Source: Globomyces pollinis-pini (Eukaryota; Chytridiomycota; Chytridiomycetes; Rhizophydiales; Globomycetaceae). Taken from it: a DNA stretch of 19,689 nt. The translations under genes were made by a program, and so were the position numbers. The notes beneath the pieces were generated by a model, which did not search any database, was not told the DNA's origin, and saw only the letters and a program-made list of their open reading frames with translations. This document shows positions 18,298 through 19,689 of the stretch, piece by piece. The stretch spans positions 1 to 19,689 of the forward strand of contig MU621401.1 in assembly GCA_025399215.1 (NCBI GenBank), given 5' to 3'. Position 1 is the first letter of the stretch. The number at the start of each line of letters is the position of its first letter.

Positions 18298-19437
18298 TCA
18301 AGTTGAATGTTGGAGTAACTGAAATGCATAACAACATCGAACAATTTCATGCGCGTCAAATTCCATTTGTTTCAATTTAGGTAATTCTCCTAATAATTCA
18401 CGATTCATCAACACTTTTACCATAACTAAAAAATCAGATGGTCGTGTTATTGACAGATATTCAAACATAATCATAAGAATATCGTATGAAACAAAACTAT
18501 TCAACATAAATAGATGATGTCGTGTTAAATACATTCTACGCGCATCTTCAAGCATTTGATTTTGACACCCATTCGTTGGAACAACCCCTTTGCTCGGAAT
18601 CTTAAGCAAGGGATTTCTCAATGAAATCGAATCAATCAATGTCCTTTCGGCCTCCACATTAAAGGTTAATCCAAAAGGAATCACGACCTCCTTTAGTGTT
18701 GAATTGGATTCAATTGCTTTTAGAAGAGAGAAATATTCACTTTGTCGAAGAACACTTTGTCGATTATACGTGAACTTTGATATAAATTTGTTTTGTTCAA
18801 TGAACTCCACAATGGTACTGCAGCAGGAATGAAGTATGAAATGAAGGTTAAGTACTCTTAATGTAGTCAGTTTTTTCAGCACTAACATCAAGAATTTCAC
18901 TATATCAGAATTAGTTTGAATCCCAAGTGATACGACTGGGTTATTTTTGATCATCTTGGCTAGTAATGGATAGCACGGTTTTGATATAAATCCACGTATC
19001 ACTAAATGCTTGATCGTCATTACGCTCTGCACAGATTGTAACATATTATACATCAGTTTTGGATCATTTGTACAAATATTGAATTTTAAAGTCTGGATAA
19101 CCTTCAACCTTTCAAATAGTTTCCATAGCATTGATTTTTCATTTTCATTAAGGTTGTATGTTATTGAGATACTCAGATCGGTCAATGATGACGGAATTAA
19201 ATTCAACAACTTTTCATTGCAATACCGTAGATTTAATTTTTGTAAGTTAGGAAAGTTTCCAAAATAAGTAAACCAATAGCAATCGTTTAAATCATCGATT
19301 TCTGTACATTCTTCCAATGCTAATGAAGCTTGTTTCCAAAGATCCACATTATTTTCCAATATATTTGATCCTGCTACTGATTTTTGTGTTTTTAATAGTT
19401 TCCATTTTGCATACTCTTGAATCTTTGTTAACCGCAT
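18298..19437 (-). CDS. Leucine-rich-repeat (RNI-like) protein of unknown function
   Basis: A single long exon, 379 residues if it starts at the first ATG (19437); the frame is open to about 19470 but has no earlier ATG, so an upstream exon is possible. The sequence has successive LRR-type strand motifs: FPNLQKLNLRYC, SSLTDLSISI, IQTLKFNIC, IKHLVIRGF, LTTLRVLNLHF, NSTLKEVVIPF. They are separated by helices of irregular length, as in ribonuclease-inhibitor-like and F-box-associated repeats. Near the C-terminus, FVSYDILMIMFEYLS resembles the start of an F-box (hydrophobic residues spaced as in PxEILxxIFxYLS), but this is weak and oddly placed. There are no signal peptide or membrane segments. 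A role in ubiquitin-ligase substrate recognition would be a guess. It lies on the same strand as and upstream of the E3BP-like gene. Confidence 0.75.
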   Translation of the reverse strand: MRLTKIQEYAKWKLLKTQKSVAGSNILENNVDLWKQASLALEECTEIDDLNDCYWFTYFGNFPNLQKLNLRYCNEKLLNLIPSSLTDLSISITYNLNENEKSMLWKLFERLKVIQTLKFNICTNDPKLMYNMLQSVQSVMTIKHLVIRGFISKPCYPLLAKMIKNNPVVSLGIQTNSDIVKFLMLVLKKLTTLRVLNLHFILHSCCSTIVEFIEQNKFISKFTYNRQSVLRQSEYFSLLKAIESNSTLKEVVIPFGLTFNVEAERTLIDSISLRNPLLKIPSKGVVPTNGCQNQMLEDARRMYLTRHHLFMLNSFVSYDILMIMFEYLSITRPSDFLVMVKVLMNRELLGELPKLKQMEFDAHEIVRCCYAFQLLQHST

Positions 19438-19689
19438 TAGGAAAGCTAACAAAGGAAATCCAAATGAATTTTGTTATCAAAATCAGGTGACACAGATCAG
19501 AACGACACGTTGCCAATTATGGGAATCAATGTCATTGATTTTAAGTTTTTCTATTGGATAGAATTAAATGAAGCATGATTTTTCAAAGATAGGGATCCTA
19601 TCCAACAACCTATCAATTTTATTTACTGAACTATAAGATTCACGCTTAATCTATCCTTGGTTGGATAAATCCCTACAATTCAACTCATA
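19438..19689. other. Upstream region of LRR gene with GGATA-type motif cluster
   Basis: About 250 bp to the window edge, with no coding sequence seen. TTGGATA occurs three times (19554 +, 19599-19605 as TATCCAA, 19661 +). Related CCTATC/CTATCC strings lie at 19597-19603, 19609-19614 and 19651-19656, and the hairpin GATAGG-gat-CCTATC at 19588-19602. It may be the promoter of the LRR gene and possibly of a divergent gene outside the window. Confidence 0.4.

Noticed and set aside
1..19689. Bacterial or organellar origin, operon-like packing
   Set aside because: The genes need spliceosomal introns and encode nuclear eukaryotic proteins; close spacing reflects a compact nuclear genome.

Overview
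The window is nuclear DNA of a compact, AT-rich eukaryotic genome. The evidence is spliceosomal introns. By matching reading frames and protein homology I placed 48 of them, all about 24 to 37 nt long, nearly all GT..AG with a short branch-like ACTAA/CTAAT/TTAAT/CTCAT string before the acceptor. The gene set (PP2A B56, NOL12/Rrp17, Rtp1/TANGO6, YANK/STK32 kinase, acinus, an E3-binding protein of pyruvate dehydrogenase, an acid-lipase-type steryl esterase, a DUF2828 protein) fits an opisthokont. The mix of fungal-type genes (DUF2828, Rtp1) with genes lost from budding yeast (YANK, acinus) points to an early-diverging fungus or a fungal relative with a reduced genome. The species cannot be named from this sequence. 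No tRNA, rRNA, transposon or CRISPR was seen.

Left part (1-6917): the 3' end of a DUF2828 gene (1-419), a poorly resolved stretch with one C2-like ORF (420-907), then a 12-exon B56 regulatory subunit of PP2A (908-3153, +). Facing it are a NOL12/Rrp17 rRNA-processing factor (3241-3743, -) and a 10-exon Rtp1/TANGO6 HEAT-repeat protein (3968-6917, -).

Middle (6918-10977): a divergent promoter region, then a tandem pair on the + strand: a YANK/STK32-type AGC kinase (7221-9298) and a second copy (9494-10977). The second copy has kept the exon structure but lost the DFG-position Asp, the catalytic-loop Lys and the second glycine-loop Gly. It is therefore a predicted pseudokinase. This active/inactive pair is the most interesting thing in the window.

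Right part (11161-19689): an intronless DPPF-motif methyltransferase, a hairpin-rich intergenic stretch, a coiled-coil protein, a compact acinus homologue (SAP, SPxK repeats, RRM, RSB motif), a small secreted or GPI-type protein and a steryl-ester lipase, all on +. On - lie an E3-binding-protein homologue that has no lipoyl domain and a leucine-rich-repeat protein.

The genes do not form one pathway. They are mostly housekeeping genes (phosphatase and kinase signalling, RNA processing, polymerase import, mitochondrial metabolism, lipid turnover) packed with short spacers. Exon coordinates come from hand reading. Total coding lengths divide by three in every multi-exon model, which supports the joins, but transcript data have not been seen.
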